Source: Bin55 sp963664665 (lineage in GTDB: Bacteria; Pseudomonadota; Gammaproteobacteria; Pseudomonadales; Azotimanducaceae). Taken from it: DNA of 64,000 nt. The first letter of the stretch is position 1. Each line of letters begins with the position of its first letter. A program made the position numbers and the translations under genes. This document shows, in pieces, positions 53,899 to 62,133 of this stretch. Location: positions 372,001-436,000 of the forward strand of contig CAXXMH010000004.1 of NCBI GenBank assembly GCA_963664665.2, read 5' to 3'. The notes under the pieces are model-generated. The model saw only the letters and a list, made by a program, of their open reading frames with translations. It did no database searches and was not told the DNA's origin.

Positions 53899-54069
53899 TG
53901 TCGTTCAGTGCATCAGTATGCGTCTTCACACCAGACGATCGAAGTTAAACTCTGTACGATATTCGCCAAAGAGCAGGACAAAGAAGAACGGGTGCGTCGA
54001 TTCCAGGCGCAGATTCCGTCGAATCTTCCCGATGGTACGAGCTCAGCGTGGCTTGTTAAAAAACCGTGA
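53899..54069 (+). pseudogene. C-terminal fragment of a CmcJ/NvfI-like gene
   Basis: This frame encodes about 56 residues: QTIEVKLCTIFAKEQDKEE then RVRRFQAQIPSNLPDGT and a stop at 54067-54069. It lines up with the last part of the CmcJ-like protein at 21728-22726 (YTIEVRMQAVYDRESEKK, RVERFKAQIADVYRDGT). Everything upstream is lost and an in-frame stop lies at 53896. It is a truncated remnant at the junction of the restriction locus and the metabolic region. Confidence 0.6.
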
Positions 54070-54267
54070 TCATCTGAAGAACGAGTCCGAAAGAACGAAT
54101 ATCACGAGCGGGAATACGAGCACAAACGCGATCCCCATATAGCACAGTACGTTTAGAACTTCGTTCTGGACGGGTTCCTCGTTCAGTTTTAATCGCGGTC
54201 CAACAATCAACCACATCAGTGCACCGACGACCACGGACGCTGCAACGCTCAAAATCAAAGCTGCCAT
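54070..54267 (-). CDS. Small two-span membrane protein
   Basis: A protein of 65 residues with two clear hydrophobic helices (ALILSVAASVVVGALMWLIV near the start; MGIAFVLVFPLVIFVL near the end) and a short polar loop. It lies 9 bp after the carboxyltransferase stop in the same direction, so it is likely the last gene of that operon. Function unknown. Confidence 0.55.
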   Translation of the reverse strand: MAALILSVAASVVVGALMWLIVGPRLKLNEEPVQNEVLNVLCYMGIAFVLVFPLVIFVLSDSFFR

Positions 54268-54276
54268 AACACAGGA

Positions 54277-55833
54277 TTATGGTCGCATGCTAAACGTAAC
54301 GCGCCCTTTTAGCTCATCAAGCTGCGGTTGGATCCAATCGATCCACTGACATAGAGTAGGACGCGTCTCCCGCGGATCAATCATTTCATGGACACCGAAG
54401 GATTCGGCCCTAGGGAACGGTGATCTCGCAGCGCGAAGTCGTTCTTCGATCTCAGTACGCTTTGCGACCGGATCATCCGCAGCTTCGATTTCCCGGTGAA
54501 ACGCAACTGCCACACCGCCTTCTAGTGGTAGTGCACCGGATTCAACCGACGGCCACGCCAAGACGTAGTTATTTGGTGCGTAGTGCGCAGCCGTTGCGAC
54601 TCCAAAGCCTTTATGGACTTGAATCGCACACCAAGGAATCGTTGCTTGTGCGGCAGCAGCCACGGCAGCCATGCCATAGCGGATTGTGCCTTTCTTCTCG
54701 GCTTCGGGTCCGATCATGAATCCAGGTTGGTCGATGAAATTGACAACAGGAATGTGGAATGTATCACACAGTTCTACAAACCGACGATACTTCTGTGCTG
54801 CCTCGGCAGTCATTGCGCCTGCATACACTCGGTTGTTGTTCGCGAGAATGCCAACAGGTTGTCCGTCGATTAGCGCAAATCCGACGATTTGACTTCGACC
54901 GAAATCTTTACCCATCTCAAAAAAGGAATCTAAGTCCACGATCATCTCAATGACCGTACGCATGTTGAACACGCTTCTCGAGTCACGCGGCACGACGTCA
55001 AGGAGATCGGACTCCATGCGTTCGGGGTTGTCGTCGCATGGAAAGCGAGGCGTGCGTTGATATACACTGCTAGGCAGATAGCTCAGAAAACGACGGCACT
55101 GCATCAACGCTTCGATTTCGTTGGGAGCGACGTTGTCGACGACGCCACTCTTAGCGTGAATGTGAGCCCCGCCGAGTTCATCCTTTGTCATGTCGACCCC
55201 CAACGCACGCTCTACGACTTTGGGACCAGCAACAAGGATTTGCGCGGTATCTGCTGACATGACTGAAAAGTGTGACGCGGCCATACGCCCTGCGGGGAAG
55301 CCGGCGACCGCGCCGCCTGCCATCGATACAACAGGCACTTCTCCCATCGCGTCAGCGATGACCTTGAATCGAGGCTCAGAGAAAACGGAATCTCCACCCG
55401 AAGATCCGCCGCGTTTGCCGCTGCTCTTTACACTGCCACCGCCACCTTCAAGCATCCGAACAAGTGGAATCTTGTACTGAATAGCCAGGTGCTCGGCGTA
55501 GATGCTTTTGCGCAATCCGGCAGCATTAGGTGATCCGCCTTTGAGTGTGAAGTCCTCGCCGCCAACAACTACGCGACGGTCTTCGATGCGACCGAACCCT
55601 AAGACGTAATTTGCGGGTACGAAGCCGAGAAAGTTGTCATCGTCATCGTAGTCGGGAACGGCTGTGGCTTTACCTTGTTCTTGAAACGAACCTTCGTCAA
55701 GTAAGGTGTCTATTCGCTCACGAATGGTCATGCGACCGTATCCGTGTTGCTTAGCGATACCCTCCGGGCCGCCTTGCTGTTTCGCTAATTCACGCCGTCG
55801 CTTAAGTTCCTCGACTTCTTCTGCCCAGCTCAT
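54277..55833 (-). CDS. Acyl-CoA carboxylase, carboxyltransferase (beta) subunit
   Basis: A protein of 518 residues, the usual length for PccB/MccB-type carboxyltransferases. N- and C-terminal crotonase-like halves are visible: RMTIRERIDTLLDEGSFQE, SPNAAGLRKSIYAEHLA, MLEGGGGSV, SMAGGAVAGFPAG (CoA oxyanion site) and, in the second half, FIDQPGFMIGPEAEKKGTIR and AAHYAPNNYVLAWPS. It transfers carboxyl from biotin to an acyl-CoA. Upstream in the same operon are a crotonase and a single-domain biotin carrier. No biotin carboxylase gene is in the window. The acyl-CoA substrate (propionyl, methylcrotonyl, geranyl or other) cannot be fixed. Confidence 0.88.
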   Translation of the reverse strand: MSWAEEVEELKRRRELAKQQGGPEGIAKQHGYGRMTIRERIDTLLDEGSFQEQGKATAVPDYDDDDNFLGFVPANYVLGFGRIEDRRVVVGGEDFTLKGGSPNAAGLRKSIYAEHLAIQYKIPLVRMLEGGGGSVKSSGKRGGSSGGDSVFSEPRFKVIADAMGEVPVVSMAGGAVAGFPAGRMAASHFSVMSADTAQILVAGPKVVERALGVDMTKDELGGAHIHAKSGVVDNVAPNEIEALMQCRRFLSYLPSSVYQRTPRFPCDDNPERMESDLLDVVPRDSRSVFNMRTVIEMIVDLDSFFEMGKDFGRSQIVGFALIDGQPVGILANNNRVYAGAMTAEAAQKYRRFVELCDTFHIPVVNFIDQPGFMIGPEAEKKGTIRYGMAAVAAAAQATIPWCAIQVHKGFGVATAAHYAPNNYVLAWPSVESGALPLEGGVAVAFHREIEAADDPVAKRTEIEERLRAARSPFPRAESFGVHEMIDPRETRPTLCQWIDWIQPQLDELKGRVTFSMRP

Positions 55834-55850
55834 GGATCGTCGCGATAGCC

Positions 55851-56675
55851 TTATGCGACATCCGTGAAGTTGGGATCACGGTTTTCGAAATTAGCCTTGA
55901 TCGCTTCGACTTGATTGGGGGAGCCGATCAAACCCGTCTGCAGCTTCGCTTCTAGGTCGAATCCCGATTCGTCGTCGGCATGCCAAGTGGTCTCGAGTAG
56001 ATGCTTGCCTGCTCGAACAGCTGTCGGTGAACGCCCGGCAATTTCGCGAGCGAGGTTGAAAGCGGCGTCGTGAGGGTTTTCCGTGACGTGAGTGACTAGC
56101 CCGAGTTCTTGAGCTTCTTGAGCGCTCAGAATGCGCCCCGTGAAAGTTAGTTCTTTGGCGATGTCCATACGGACGGTCTGGCGGAGTGTCTGCGTAATGG
56201 ACATATCGGGAATCAGTCCCCATTTAATTTCAAGCACCGATAGTTTTGCGGAAGGCTCCGCAAACCGAATGTCGGTCGCGAGTGCGATCTGACAGCCACC
56301 ACCATAGGCCACTCCATGGATGGCGGCGATCACGGGCATTGGTAAACGACGCCACACGTACGCGGCCCGTTGAGCGTGGTTTTCGGTGGTTTTCGTACGC
56401 GCGATGGACACGTCCGCGTCGGATTGAGAGTCACTTGATCTCGTTTCCGCTCGATCCGCCATTCCTTGGAAACTGTTCATGTCGAGACCAGCGCAAAACC
56501 CGGGTCCATTGCCTGACAAAACGACGGCACGAATATCCGTGGCTTCCATTAGCTGGTTTCCAGCGTCGTTTAATGCTTGGAACATATCGGGTGAAATCGC
56601 GTTGTACTTATCTGGGCGATTCAGTCGTACATCTGCGACGCCGTCTTCAACGTTGATTGTTACGAGATCGGACAT
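55851..56675 (-). CDS. Enoyl-CoA hydratase/isomerase family protein
   Basis: A protein of 274 residues. Crotonase features: VRLNRPDKYNAISPDMFQAL, first oxyanion motif GNGPGFCAGLDM (about residues 55-66), second AAIHGVAYGGGCQIALATD (about 115-133) and IKWGLIPDMS. The hydratase glutamates are not clearly conserved, so it could be an isomerase or hydratase. It acts on CoA esters in the cytoplasm. It lies 17 bp upstream of the carboxyltransferase gene and 21 bp downstream of the biotin carrier gene, in one operon. Confidence 0.87.
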   Translation of the reverse strand: MSDLVTINVEDGVADVRLNRPDKYNAISPDMFQALNDAGNQLMEATDIRAVVLSGNGPGFCAGLDMNSFQGMADRAETRSSDSQSDADVSIARTKTTENHAQRAAYVWRRLPMPVIAAIHGVAYGGGCQIALATDIRFAEPSAKLSVLEIKWGLIPDMSITQTLRQTVRMDIAKELTFTGRILSAQEAQELGLVTHVTENPHDAAFNLAREIAGRSPTAVRAGKHLLETTWHADDESGFDLEAKLQTGLIGSPNQVEAIKANFENRDPNFTDVA

Positions 56676-56696
56676 GGCTTTTCCTCTTGGTGTGCG

Positions 56697-56918
56697 TTAA
56701 CTTTGTATCACTGCGACGACTTGATCTTCCTGTACAGCTTCTTCAGGCTGCACCCTTAGTTCCGCCACGGTTCCGTCAGCTGGACTCTCAACAGGTATTT
56801 CCATCTTCATTGATTCAAGGATAAGGAGCACATCGCCCTCGGCAACGTTGTCCCCGACTTCAACTTGAACCTTCCAGACACTGCCAGTTACTTCGCTCTC
56901 GACGTTATGCGTAGCCAT
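56697..56918 (-). CDS. Single-domain biotin carrier protein
   Basis: The start is taken as ATG 56918 (73 residues); a longer frame to 57017 has a basic N-terminus unlike the family. The whole protein is one biotinyl domain: VTGSVWKVQVEVGDNV, then LILESMKMEIPVESP, with the biotinylated Lys in ESMKME (about residue 36), then GTVAEL. It carries carboxybiotin between a biotin carboxylase and the carboxyltransferase encoded in the same operon. It is the first gene of that operon. Confidence 0.85.
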   Translation of the reverse strand: MATHNVESEVTGSVWKVQVEVGDNVAEGDVLLILESMKMEIPVESPADGTVAELRVQPEEAVQEDQVVAVIQS

Positions 56919-57113
56919 GCGAATGGATCGCCTTCTTGCTGCGGGAAAATGAGGTTCCTGGCCAGCGCCGATCAAGTTACGACGCTTTGCAGGAACGCGA
57001 GATTTTACTTTGGGCAAGCTGGGTTGTAGACAGGCGTCGTCACACGGTTGATCTCTTGATGCGCTGACTTACTGGCGGTCTACAGATCACATTTGGTGAT
57101 CTAAACGGGAGAT

Positions 57114-57449
57114 TTAGGGTCCATCGCGGAGGGATTGTTCATATTCCTCCCAACTCTTGATCAACGTGCCTAGATTCGGTTGAGAGGAGCTTTCCTCAAG
57201 TTTGAGCTTAGCGCGAGCATCCTGAAGCGACGCGACGATTGATCGAGCACATTCCAAACTAAGATCAAGCTTTAACACATCTGTTTCTTGTCCACCCTTG
57301 TGGTCAGCCGGTTTTTCTAACGGCTGCTGGCATTTGTAACGCTCCAAATGCTCGCGAAGCGTCCCATGCAGGTGAATGGTGGTTCGATCTAAAGCCCACC
57401 GGGTGAAGTAAGCCGGGCTATGGCTTAGCTCCTTGTAGGTATCCCAATC
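57114..57449 (-). CDS. Small protein downstream of purC
   Basis: Taken to start at TTG 57449, just after the purC stop (111 residues, LDWDTYKELSHSPAYFTRW...). The longer frame from 57569 overlaps purC by over 100 bp and is less likely. Mostly helical, charged, with no motif I recognise. Its tight position suggests co-transcription with purC. Function unknown. Confidence 0.5.
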   Translation of the reverse strand, partial: DWDTYKELSHSPAYFTRWALDRTTIHLHGTLREHLERYKCQQPLEKPADHKGGQETDVLKLDLSLECARSIVASLQDARAKLKLEESSSQPNLGTLIKSWEEYEQSLRDGP

Positions 57450-57457
57450 CAAGTGAT

Positions 57458-58384
57458 TTAGAGTTCGAGCTTGTGGCCCGTCAGGTGTTCGTAGGCTTCT
57501 AAATAACGCCCCATAGTTTGTTCGATGACATGGTCCGGCAAGTCTGGTCCAGGTGGGGTCTTGTCCCACGTTCCTGCAGCCACGATCGTCTCAAGATAGT
57601 TGCGCACGATTTGTTTATCGTAACTCGCCTGCTCGCGACCGGGTTCCCAATCATCGGCTGGCCAGAATCGAGAGCTGTCTGGTGTGAATATCTCGTCGAT
57701 GAGGATTGGTTCGTTTGAACCGTTATGAACTCCGAACTCAAGCTTCGTGTCCGCGAGAATGATGCCACGGTCAATCGCATGTTCTCGTGCTCGGTCGTAG
57801 AGCGATAGCGTTGTGTCCCGAAGCCACGTCATCGTTTGTTCACCGACAATCTCGACACCCTGTTCAAAGCTGATGTTCTCGTCGTGGTCGCCTTGTTCAG
57901 CCTTCGTTGACGGCGTAAAAAGTGGCTCATCAAGCCGGTCGCTGTTGCGCAGTCCTGAAGGTAGCGGTATACCACAAACCTTCCCCGTCCGCTGATAGTC
58001 CTTCCATCCGGACCCCGTGATGTAACCCCGCGCAATGCACTCAACAGGAAGCACGTTCGTTTTGCGGCATAGTTTCACGCGACCTCGCAACTGCTGTCGT
58101 TGGTCATCTGACAGCCCTGGGACTTCGTTTACGTCCGTAGTTACCAAGTGATGATCGACGTCGTCGGCAAAGAAATCGAACCAAAACTTCGAGATTTGCG
58201 TGAGCACGATCCCTTTGCCGGGCAAACCGGTGTTCAGTACGACATCGAACGCACTAACCCGGTCCGTAGCGATGATTAAGAGACCCTCGTCCCCATCGGG
58301 TAAGGTCGTCTCGTATAGATCGCGGACCTTGCCGACGCGTTTATTCGGAAGATCTAGATTTGTTTCTGTGACTAATTGAACCAT
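57458..58384 (-). CDS. purC: SAICAR synthetase (phosphoribosylaminoimidazole-succinocarboxamide synthase)
   Basis: The start is taken as ATG 58384 (308 residues), 8 bp after the SDR stop; a longer frame overlaps the SDR gene. Motifs: GKVRDLYE (near residue 17), IATDRVSAFDVVL, GKGIVLTQISKFWF, ECIARGYITGSGWKDY and LADTKLEFG. Length and sequence match the roughly 300-residue PurC/Ade1 type rather than the short 240-residue form. It makes SAICAR from CAIR, aspartate and ATP in purine synthesis. Confidence 0.93.
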   Translation of the reverse strand: MVQLVTETNLDLPNKRVGKVRDLYETTLPDGDEGLLIIATDRVSAFDVVLNTGLPGKGIVLTQISKFWFDFFADDVDHHLVTTDVNEVPGLSDDQRQQLRGRVKLCRKTNVLPVECIARGYITGSGWKDYQRTGKVCGIPLPSGLRNSDRLDEPLFTPSTKAEQGDHDENISFEQGVEIVGEQTMTWLRDTTLSLYDRAREHAIDRGIILADTKLEFGVHNGSNEPILIDEIFTPDSSRFWPADDWEPGREQASYDKQIVRNYLETIVAAGTWDKTPPGPDLPDHVIEQTMGRYLEAYEHLTGHKLEL

Positions 58385-58392
58385 TGCCTCAA

Positions 58393-59160
58393 CTATGCTG
58401 TGTTGCCACCATCGACTGTGTAGACGGAACCTGTTACCCACGATGCTTCTTCGCTCAACAGGAACGCCATGACCTGAGCGATTTCTCGCGGCTCGGCGTA
58501 TCGCCCGAGCGGGATTCTGGCCGCGATGCGAGTTTTCGCCGCGTTCGTATCGTCGGGTGCCATTCCCTGCTCTAAACTGCGCATCATACGAGTCTCGACC
58601 GGTGACGGATTCACCGTATTGACCCGAATATTGAACTGCGCATATTCCTTCGCCACCGAACGCATCAACCCTATGACTGCGTGCTTGCTAGTACTGTAAG
58701 GGGTAATTCCAGGCGCGCCCGATAGACCTGCGACGCTTGAAGTGATCACGATACTTCCGGATCGCTGCTCAATCATCTGGGGTAATACAGCTCGCAAGCC
58801 TAGCCATACCCCTTTGACATTTACTGCCATCACGCGGTCGAACATCTCTTCGTCGTAGTTGAGGGTGTCGGTGATTTGCCCTTCGATTCCCGCGTTCGCA
58901 AGAAAGCCGTCAATAGCGCCAAAACGTTCGACCGTGTACTCTGCCATGTGATTGTTGTCTGCGGCGCTTGCGACATCCGCAGTGCAAATTGCTACTTTTT
59001 CTCTGCTGAGTCCTTTGGTACTCTCCTCGAGTGCGTCCTCCGTAAGATCAACTGCGACAACGTTTGCGCCACGATTCGCAAGATAGTGGACCGCTGCGGT
59101 TCCGATTCCGCCAGCTCCACCTGTCACTATGACTGTCTTGCCTTCAAATTGATCACTCAT
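58393..59160 (-). CDS. Short-chain dehydrogenase/reductase
   Basis: A protein of 255 residues. Classical SDR: dinucleotide motif TGGAGGIGTA (about residues 12-21), NAG (NAGIEGQ, about 88-90), catalytic Ser in ITSSVAGLSG (about 140) and YxxxK in YSTSKHAVIG (about 155-159), ending with GSVYTVDGGN. It oxidises or reduces an alcohol/ketone with NAD(P). It overlaps the PLP enzyme gene by 4 bp (ATGA) and is followed by purC. Substrate unknown. Confidence 0.9.
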   Translation of the reverse strand: MSDQFEGKTVIVTGGAGGIGTAAVHYLANRGANVVAVDLTEDALEESTKGLSREKVAICTADVASAADNNHMAEYTVERFGAIDGFLANAGIEGQITDTLNYDEEMFDRVMAVNVKGVWLGLRAVLPQMIEQRSGSIVITSSVAGLSGAPGITPYSTSKHAVIGLMRSVAKEYAQFNIRVNTVNPSPVETRMMRSLEQGMAPDDTNAAKTRIAARIPLGRYAEPREIAQVMAFLLSEEASWVTGSVYTVDGGNTA

Positions 59161-60389
59161 GTAGTTGCCTCAAAAGCGTTGTCAAAATCCGCTAGCAGGT
59201 CGTCGAAATCCTCTATGCCTGTTGAAATGCGAATCAACGAGTCATCGATACCCATGCTCGCGCGACGCTCGGGACCCATCTCATAATAGATCGTGTGTGC
59301 AACAGGAATCGCCAATGTTCGTGTGTCGCCTAAATTGCTGGATTTGATCACCACACGCATCGAATTCATAAATTCGAAAATATCGACTCCTTCGGTCAAT
59401 TCAAAAGAAAAGATCGCTCCCGGATGCTTGAACAATCGTTTTGCGCGCTCATATTCCGGGTGTCCGGGTAGACCTGGGAAGTACACGGCTTTGCATGCAG
59501 GATGCGTGCTCAAGTAGTCGCAGAGACGTTGCGCGTTTTCGCACTGTTTCGCAACTCGCAGCGCGAGTGTTTCAGCGCCCAGTGCGATGCGATTTGCGGC
59601 TTCCGCGTCCAAGGTTGCACCAAAGTCGCGTAGTCCTTTTTTGCGAATCTGCGTGATACCCCATTTCGCCGAATCGCCTTTCTGATACGTGTCATAAATA
59701 TTCCCGAACGACTGCCAGTCGTACCGACCCGTATCGGTAATCGAGCCACCAAGCACGTTGCCGTGACCTCCGATGTACTTTGTCAAACTATTGATGACGA
59801 GGTCGGCGTTCGAATCGATAGGCTGGTAGAGATACGGGGTGGTCATCGTGTTATCGACGACGTAGATAAGTCCGTGTTCGTCGCAGATCTCGGCGATTCC
59901 CTCTAGGTCCGCGACTTGGGTCCTCGGGTTCGCAATGGTCTCGACGAATACCAGCTTGGTTTCCGGTCGGATTGCCTCCGCGACGTGATTCGCGCTGGTG
60001 GCATCTACAAACGTGACTTCGATACCATGCGTCGCGAAGCTGTTGAACAAGCTATTCGTGTTCCCAAACAGGAAGGAGCTTGACACAAAGTGGTCACCCC
60101 GCCGAAGCAGAGCGAAGAGCATCGTACCGATCGCGGCCATTCCAGTCGAAAAACATACGGTCTCAGTTCCGCGCTCCATCGCGCTGACCTGCTTCTCCAA
60201 CGCAGCAACGGTTGGATTGACCTGTCGCCCGTATGAATAGCCTTTGTAAGTACCTTGGAACACTCCAGCAAGATCACGCGCATCTTCGTACCCATATGCG
60301 ACCGAACCATGGACGGGTTTGTGGAGTGAGCCGTGTTCTATTGAATCTTCGCGATCCGAATGGAGGATGCGAGTAGTGAAACCAACCAT
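59157..60389 (-). CDS. Cystathionine gamma-synthase / sulfhydrylase family PLP enzyme
   Basis: A protein of 410 residues. Met/Cys-metabolism PLP family: YSYGRQVNPTVAALEKQV, FSTGMAAIGT, ETIANPRTQVADLEGI, VVDNTMTTPY and the PLP-Lys motif NSLTKYIGGHGN (Lys about residue 205), then LGDTRTLAIPVAHT. Members include cystathionine gamma-synthase, O-acyl-homoserine sulfhydrylase and methionine gamma-lyase; the exact reaction is not decidable by eye. It overlaps the SDR gene by 4 bp. Confidence 0.85.
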   Translation of the reverse strand: MVGFTTRILHSDREDSIEHGSLHKPVHGSVAYGYEDARDLAGVFQGTYKGYSYGRQVNPTVAALEKQVSAMERGTETVCFSTGMAAIGTMLFALLRRGDHFVSSSFLFGNTNSLFNSFATHGIEVTFVDATSANHVAEAIRPETKLVFVETIANPRTQVADLEGIAEICDEHGLIYVVDNTMTTPYLYQPIDSNADLVINSLTKYIGGHGNVLGGSITDTGRYDWQSFGNIYDTYQKGDSAKWGITQIRKKGLRDFGATLDAEAANRIALGAETLALRVAKQCENAQRLCDYLSTHPACKAVYFPGLPGHPEYERAKRLFKHPGAIFSFELTEGVDIFEFMNSMRVVIKSSNLGDTRTLAIPVAHTIYYEMGPERRASMGIDDSLIRISTGIEDFDDLLADFDNAFEATT

Positions 60390-60404
60390 GGCAATCTATG
60401 CCTT

Positions 60405-60884
60405 TTAGAGGCGAGTAACTGTATCAAATATTTGGGTGTGTGGCAGATCCCACAATGGATACACCCGTGACAAAGCAGATAGTGCGAGCGCATGACGCAA
60501 ACTACCGTCTTGCATCGCTGCTCGTAGCCGGTCGAGATCGCATATTTCGATTTCGATGGCTTCCCCCGGACCAAGATCGAGGTCCGCGACTCGCTTGACG
60601 TTTCGAGCCAAGAAGTGGTGGCACAGATGTGGGTGAAAGGCTGGATTCGGTTCTACGGCACCAAGATAAGCCCAATCATCGCTCTCGTAGCCAGTTTCTT
60701 CTAACAGTTCGCGTTTTGCGGCCTCTAAAGGCGTTTCTCCTTCATCGACCATACCTCCAGGTGTTTCCAAAGTACACGCACCGATCCCGAATCGATATTG
60801 ACGCACCATCACCGATTCCTCATTCGATGTCAGCGCGACGATATTGATCCAATCAACGCTCTCAAGCACGAGGCGTTTCATCAC
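60405..60884 (-). CDS. Nudix hydrolase
   Basis: A protein of 159 residues. The Nudix box is complete: GGMVDEGETPLEAAKRELL with EETGYES following (about residues 39-62; GX5EX7REUXEEXGU). VRQYRFGIGACTLETPGG is typical of the ADP-ribose pyrophosphatase group. It hydrolyses a nucleoside diphosphate derivative. It lies 15 bp upstream of the PLP enzyme gene in the same direction. Confidence 0.88.
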   Translation of the reverse strand: MMKRLVLESVDWINIVALTSNEESVMVRQYRFGIGACTLETPGGMVDEGETPLEAAKRELLEETGYESDDWAYLGAVEPNPAFHPHLCHHFLARNVKRVADLDLGPGEAIEIEICDLDRLRAAMQDGSLRHALALSALSRVYPLWDLPHTQIFDTVTRL

Positions 60885-61059
60885 AGCTTTTGAGATAGGG
60901 TGCTCAAGCCAGTCGTGTCGGACTTGGAGGATATTGAGATCTTCGCCGACTTCACTGCGAATCGTTCGCCATGTGAGCGATGCGTCTATCGGTGATTGGG
61001 GTGAATCGGAAATGGTTCAACTCGTGAGTTAGAGCGACGGGACAAGCTTACCAGTAGCG

Positions 61060-62133
61060 TTAGTAACCAGTGAGCTCCAGATAACCCTCTCCGACACGCC
61101 GGTCTCCTTCGTAAACGAACACGACGCCTTCCCAATAGCGTACGGACGTCGACATTAGCTGTTCGTCAAACGCAGGTTCGATCACTAACGTCCTCCCAGA
61201 AACTTCTAGCTGCCATCCAACTGGCCAGGACCGCCAATGTCGTATTGGTATTAGTCGCCACGTGTCCGGCTGCAGCCTAGTTCGTTGGCCTTCTTTACCA
61301 ATGAGCATACCGACGGGCATTACTTCAACGTCGTTGGTCCGCGGCACTAAGTTGAACAACACAAGCTCCTGACCGTCGTCGAGATGAATAGTGAGCCAGT
61401 TCCAACCGCGATAGCTTTCATCGAGAATCCCGGTACTCCACTCACGATCTATCCACGCGTGACCACGTACCTGGAAGGATCGTTCGGGCGTCGTGAGGGT
61501 CCCAGAGGTTTCCATGCGCGGTACAGAGTAGTAGTAACTTGCGTTGGTTGGCGATTTCCACGAGAGGCCGTCCTCCCCATGCAAGACCGGTGCTTTAGTC
61601 ATCTCTAAGTTGAGATCGAGTGCATAACCATCGGCTTGCGTTCGCAGGTGAAGTGGTGAATAGGTCTCGTTTATTGATTGCAGTGCCCACTCTTCGACAA
61701 ATGCTTTGAAAGGCACAGTTGAGACGCCAGCAAGTTTTGGGTGTCCTCTAGAAAAGCGCTCAAAAGCGACGTGGTTGCGCAAATCGATATCTGAGACGGC
61801 GAAGTGAGCCATGTAAATCTGGCCGGTTCGCCAAGGATCTACCATCGTTACGCTTGGTGTGAGAGCCTGACGGAATAGGGTGAATTGAAAACCAAATTCT
61901 CGTTGATCTTCGTCAGACACAACCCCAACCACGTACCACCACTCAGTCTGAAAGTCGAGGTGTTCTCCGTGGTCGCGTGGAAACTGAATCGGTACTACCT
62001 TATCGGCTCTTAAAAATCCAGCGGCATTAGGGTTTTCGTATAAGGCGTTCATCGATAACGGACGACTATCGTCGGTGCCGCACGCGGCAACCGCCGCAAC
62101 CGCGCATAGCGACCAGAGGCGCTTAACGGACAC
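61060..62133 (-). CDS. AttH/CrtC-like lipoprotein
   Basis: A protein of 357 residues from GTG 62133. Lipoprotein signal RLWSLCAVAAVAACG with the lipobox Cys near residue 19. Lipocalin-like AttH/CrtC-N motif HLDFQTEWWYVVGVV (about 58-72), FGFQFTLFR and a later DREWSTGILDESYRGWNW. Such proteins are commonly encoded with FtsX-type ABC permeases, as here: it overlaps the permease gene by 11 bp. It is probably a periplasmic partner of that transporter. It is also related to hydroxyneurosporene hydratases, but no carotenoid genes are present. Confidence 0.85.
   Translation of the reverse strand: MSVKRLWSLCAVAAVAACGTDDSRPLSMNALYENPNAAGFLRADKVVPIQFPRDHGEHLDFQTEWWYVVGVVSDEDQREFGFQFTLFRQALTPSVTMVDPWRTGQIYMAHFAVSDIDLRNHVAFERFSRGHPKLAGVSTVPFKAFVEEWALQSINETYSPLHLRTQADGYALDLNLEMTKAPVLHGEDGLSWKSPTNASYYYSVPRMETSGTLTTPERSFQVRGHAWIDREWSTGILDESYRGWNWLTIHLDDGQELVLFNLVPRTNDVEVMPVGMLIGKEGQRTRLQPDTWRLIPIRHWRSWPVGWQLEVSGRTLVIEPAFDEQLMSTSVRYWEGVVFVYEGDRRVGEGYLELTGY

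Noticed and set aside
57450..57569. Upstream extension of the small protein after purC
   Set aside because: The stretch lies within purC in another frame; a start after the purC stop is more plausible.
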